The translations under genes were made by a program, and so were the position numbers. This document shows, in pieces, positions 23,650-25,012 of a stretch of 25,012 nt of DNA. Under the pieces are notes generated by a model. It saw nothing but the letters and a program-made list of their open reading frames with translations. It was not told the origin of the DNA and searched no databases. Location of the stretch: contig JBARRQ010000109.1 of NCBI GenBank assembly GCA_049644305.1, forward strand, positions 1 to 25,012, written 5' to 3'. This stretch comes from AC-32 sp049644305. GTDB lineage: Bacteria; Actinomycetota; Thermoleophilia; Gaiellales; Gaiellaceae. The first letter of the stretch is position 1. Each line of letters begins with the position of its first letter.

Positions 23650-23692
23650 CAGATCCGGAGGGCCGCAAGGTCAACCGGATCTGGCGTTTTTT
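23650..23692 (+). terminator. Intrinsic terminator with T tract in the leader of the small acidic gene
   Basis: A 9-bp perfect stem (CAGATCCGG, 23650-23658, with 23675-23683) encloses a 16-base loop and is followed by T6 at 23687-23692. It is the only hairpin here with a clear T tract and points along the plus strand. No complete plus-strand gene ends before it since 20999, so it most likely acts on the short transcript from the promoter at 23613-23641. Confidence 0.7.
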
Positions 23693-23758
23693 GTGGCCAC
23701 TTCTCGCGTTTCTCTGGCCGTGGGATACTCCCACTACACAAGGCAAAGAGGAGGCCGC

Positions 23759-23935
23759 ATGAGTTGGCTCGACAAGTTGCTCGGCCGCGAGAAGAAGGAC
23801 GCGGGCTCGATGACAGGCGATAGCTCGATGACGCGCGAGAGCACGCCTAAAGAGGGCATGGCCTCCGAGCCCGGGCAGATGGGGCAGGAGGAGCGCGCAG
23901 GAGAAAGCCAGTCGCAGGGCTCCGACAGCCCGTAG
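23759..23935 (+). CDS. Small acidic hydrophilic protein
   Basis: This is a 58-residue protein starting MSWLDKLLGREKKDAG, an amphipathic helix-like beginning, then a Ser/Glu/Gly/Met-rich tail with no hydrophobic segment. AGAGGAGG precedes the ATG at a good distance, so it is very probably translated. Low-complexity, charged sequence of this kind recalls stress-induced or disordered proteins, but no family is recognised. A terminator hairpin with T tract lies upstream in its presumed leader and another hairpin follows it. Confidence 0.72.
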   Translation: MSWLDKLLGREKKDAGSMTGDSSMTRESTPKEGMASEPGQMGQEERAGESQSQGSDSP

Positions 23936-23957
23936 CGCGCACCACGTAAGTTCTCAT

Positions 23958-23982
23958 CGAGGGCGGCGCTTTGCCGCCCTCG
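23958..23982 (+). terminator. Hairpin terminator after the small acidic gene
   Basis: A perfect 10-bp inverted repeat (23958-23967 with 23973-23982, arm CGAGGGCGGC) with loop GCTTT begins 23 bases after the stop. No T tract follows. Confidence 0.7.
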
Positions 23983-24017
23983 TGCCGTCCGACGGCGTCT
24001 CTACTGTTCGTCGGCTC

Positions 24018-25012
24018 ATGACGTCGATCGTGACAATGCTCGTTCTGGTCCTCGGCGGCGGCGCACTCGCCCTCTGGCTGTCACGTGTGCTCGACCGCTC
24101 GTCGCGCGCGCTGGACCACTCGCTTTCCTCGCGCAACGCCGAGGTGGACGGGCGGCTGCAGGCGATCACGGCGACCATGGACCGTCGGTTGAGCGAGCTC
24201 GACACGAAGGTCGACCGTCGCCTGGAGCACGCGACGAAGCAGACGAACGCGATCCACAAGCAGCTCGGCGCGGTCGGCCAGGCCACGGAGCAACTCGCCG
24301 AGCAAGCCAAGGGCCTCGGGCAGCTCCAGCAGATCCTCCGCCCGCCAAAGGCGCGCGGCGGCTTCGGTGAGCTCCTGCTCGAGAACCTGCTGCGCGACCG
24401 GCTACCTCCGACGGCCTATGCGCTCCAGTACGGCTTCACCGGCGGCGAACGGGTCGACGCCGTCATCAAGGTCGACCGCATCGTTCCGATCGACTCCAAG
24501 TTCCCGCTCGACAACTTCGAGCGAATGCTCGCTGCGGACAACGACATCGAGCGGCAGCAGTTCGAGAAAACCTTCGGTCGCGATGTCAAGACGCATGTCG
24601 ATGCGATCTCCTCGAAGTACATCCGTCCCGACGAGGGCACCTACGACTTCGCCTTCATGTACCTACCCTCGGAGGCGATCTACTACGAGCTCGCCTGCGG
24701 CAAGACCGGGGCGCTGCTCGAGTACGCACATGAGAAGCGGGTGCTGCCCGTCTCGCCGACGACGTTGACGGCCTACCTGCAGGTGATCGTCCTCGGGCTG
24801 AAGGGGCTCCAGATCGAGCAGCACGCGCAGGAGGTCATGGCTTACTGCGCCCAGCTCCAGAAGGACTTCGGCAAGTTCAAGGAGGACTTCGAGCTGGTGG
24901 GGACCCACCTCGGACGCGCGCAGAACAAGTTCGGGGACGCGGAGAAGCGGCTCGGGCGCTTCGAGACGAAGCTCGAGCAGGCGGCCGAGTCACCCGCGGA
25001 GCTCACCAGCCC
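24018..25012 (+). CDS. rmuC: RmuC-family DNA recombination protein, 3' end beyond the window
   Basis: An open frame of 331 codons runs from an ATG at 24018 to the window edge without a stop. An N-terminal membrane helix (about 6-21) is followed by a coiled-coil region (about 24-100) and the RmuC nuclease-like core. Recognisable parts are GGFGELLLENLLRDRLPP, VDAVIKVDRIVPIDSKFPLD and FAFMYLPSEAIYYE, then LPVSPTTLTAYLQVI. RmuC proteins limit recombination at inverted repeats; the fold resembles PD-(D/E)XK nucleases, with D and K visible in PIDSKFP. No good ribosome binding site is seen at the chosen ATG, so a nearby GTG (24030) is possible. Confidence 0.92.
   Translation, partial: MTSIVTMLVLVLGGGALALWLSRVLDRSSRALDHSLSSRNAEVDGRLQAITATMDRRLSELDTKVDRRLEHATKQTNAIHKQLGAVGQATEQLAEQAKGLGQLQQILRPPKARGGFGELLLENLLRDRLPPTAYALQYGFTGGERVDAVIKVDRIVPIDSKFPLDNFERMLAADNDIERQQFEKTFGRDVKTHVDAISSKYIRPDEGTYDFAFMYLPSEAIYYELACGKTGALLEYAHEKRVLPVSPTTLTAYLQVIVLGLKGLQIEQHAQEVMAYCAQLQKDFGKFKEDFELVGTHLGRAQNKFGDAEKRLGRFETKLEQAAESPAELTS

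Overview
The window is about 25 kb of high-GC DNA (most genes look near 70% G+C by eye). It has short intergenic gaps, ATGA/GTGA start-stop overlaps, actinobacterial-style -10 elements (TAGGTT, TATAAT) and tRNA genes without an encoded CCA. This fits a deep-branching actinobacterium, perhaps of the Thermoleophilia type. That placement is inference, because no rRNA or phylogenetic marker was analysed.

Layout. (1) Bases 1-4878, minus strand: a lipoprotein, two ABC ATPases and a large double-FtsX permease in tightly overlapping order, with the start of another gene at the window edge. An 11-bp direct repeat resembling a PHO box lies in front of the lipoprotein. (2) Bases 5174-8126: an OmpR-type response regulator and histidine kinase pair ending in a strong hairpin. 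Opposite it are a small secreted Ser/Glu-repeat protein and a 90-residue hypothetical protein; the shared control region carries 11-bp-spaced ATTAGA repeats. (3) Bases 8138-11116, minus strand: a molybdate uptake operon (HTH-Mop regulator, modA, modB, modC). (4) Bases 11178-16648: an accessory segment bounded by a broken tRNA-fMet 3' half on the left and the intact tRNA-fMet on the right. It holds a frameshifted secreted-protein gene, a deletion derivative of a REP-associated transposase element, a nucleotidyltransferase, cydAB (bd-type oxidase) and the full-length transposase element lying against the tRNA. (5) Bases 16672-20028: a polysaccharide deacetylase, a DMT-type membrane protein, and an unusual fusion of an MGDG-synthase/MurG-like glycosyltransferase with a membrane segment and a catalytically dead deacetylase-like domain. 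(6) Bases 20073-25012: a Ppx/GppA phosphatase, a glutamate dehydrogenase with an overlapping CBS-domain gene, tRNA-Leu(UAA), a membrane-anchored histidine-rich protein, a strong promoter running straight into a terminator hairpin, a 58-residue acidic protein, and the 5' part of rmuC.

How the parts may work together. The ABC and two-component genes look like an envelope-stress or signalling unit. The mod operon supplies molybdate under its own sensor. cydAB provides a high-oxygen-affinity terminal oxidase. The deacetylase, DMT protein and glycosyltransferase fusion may form a small glycolipid or surface-glycan module. The most unusual items are the glycosyltransferase/pseudo-deacetylase fusion, the paired full-length and in-frame-deleted REP-transposase elements that both abut tRNA-fMet sequence, and the promoter-terminator unit at 23613-23692.
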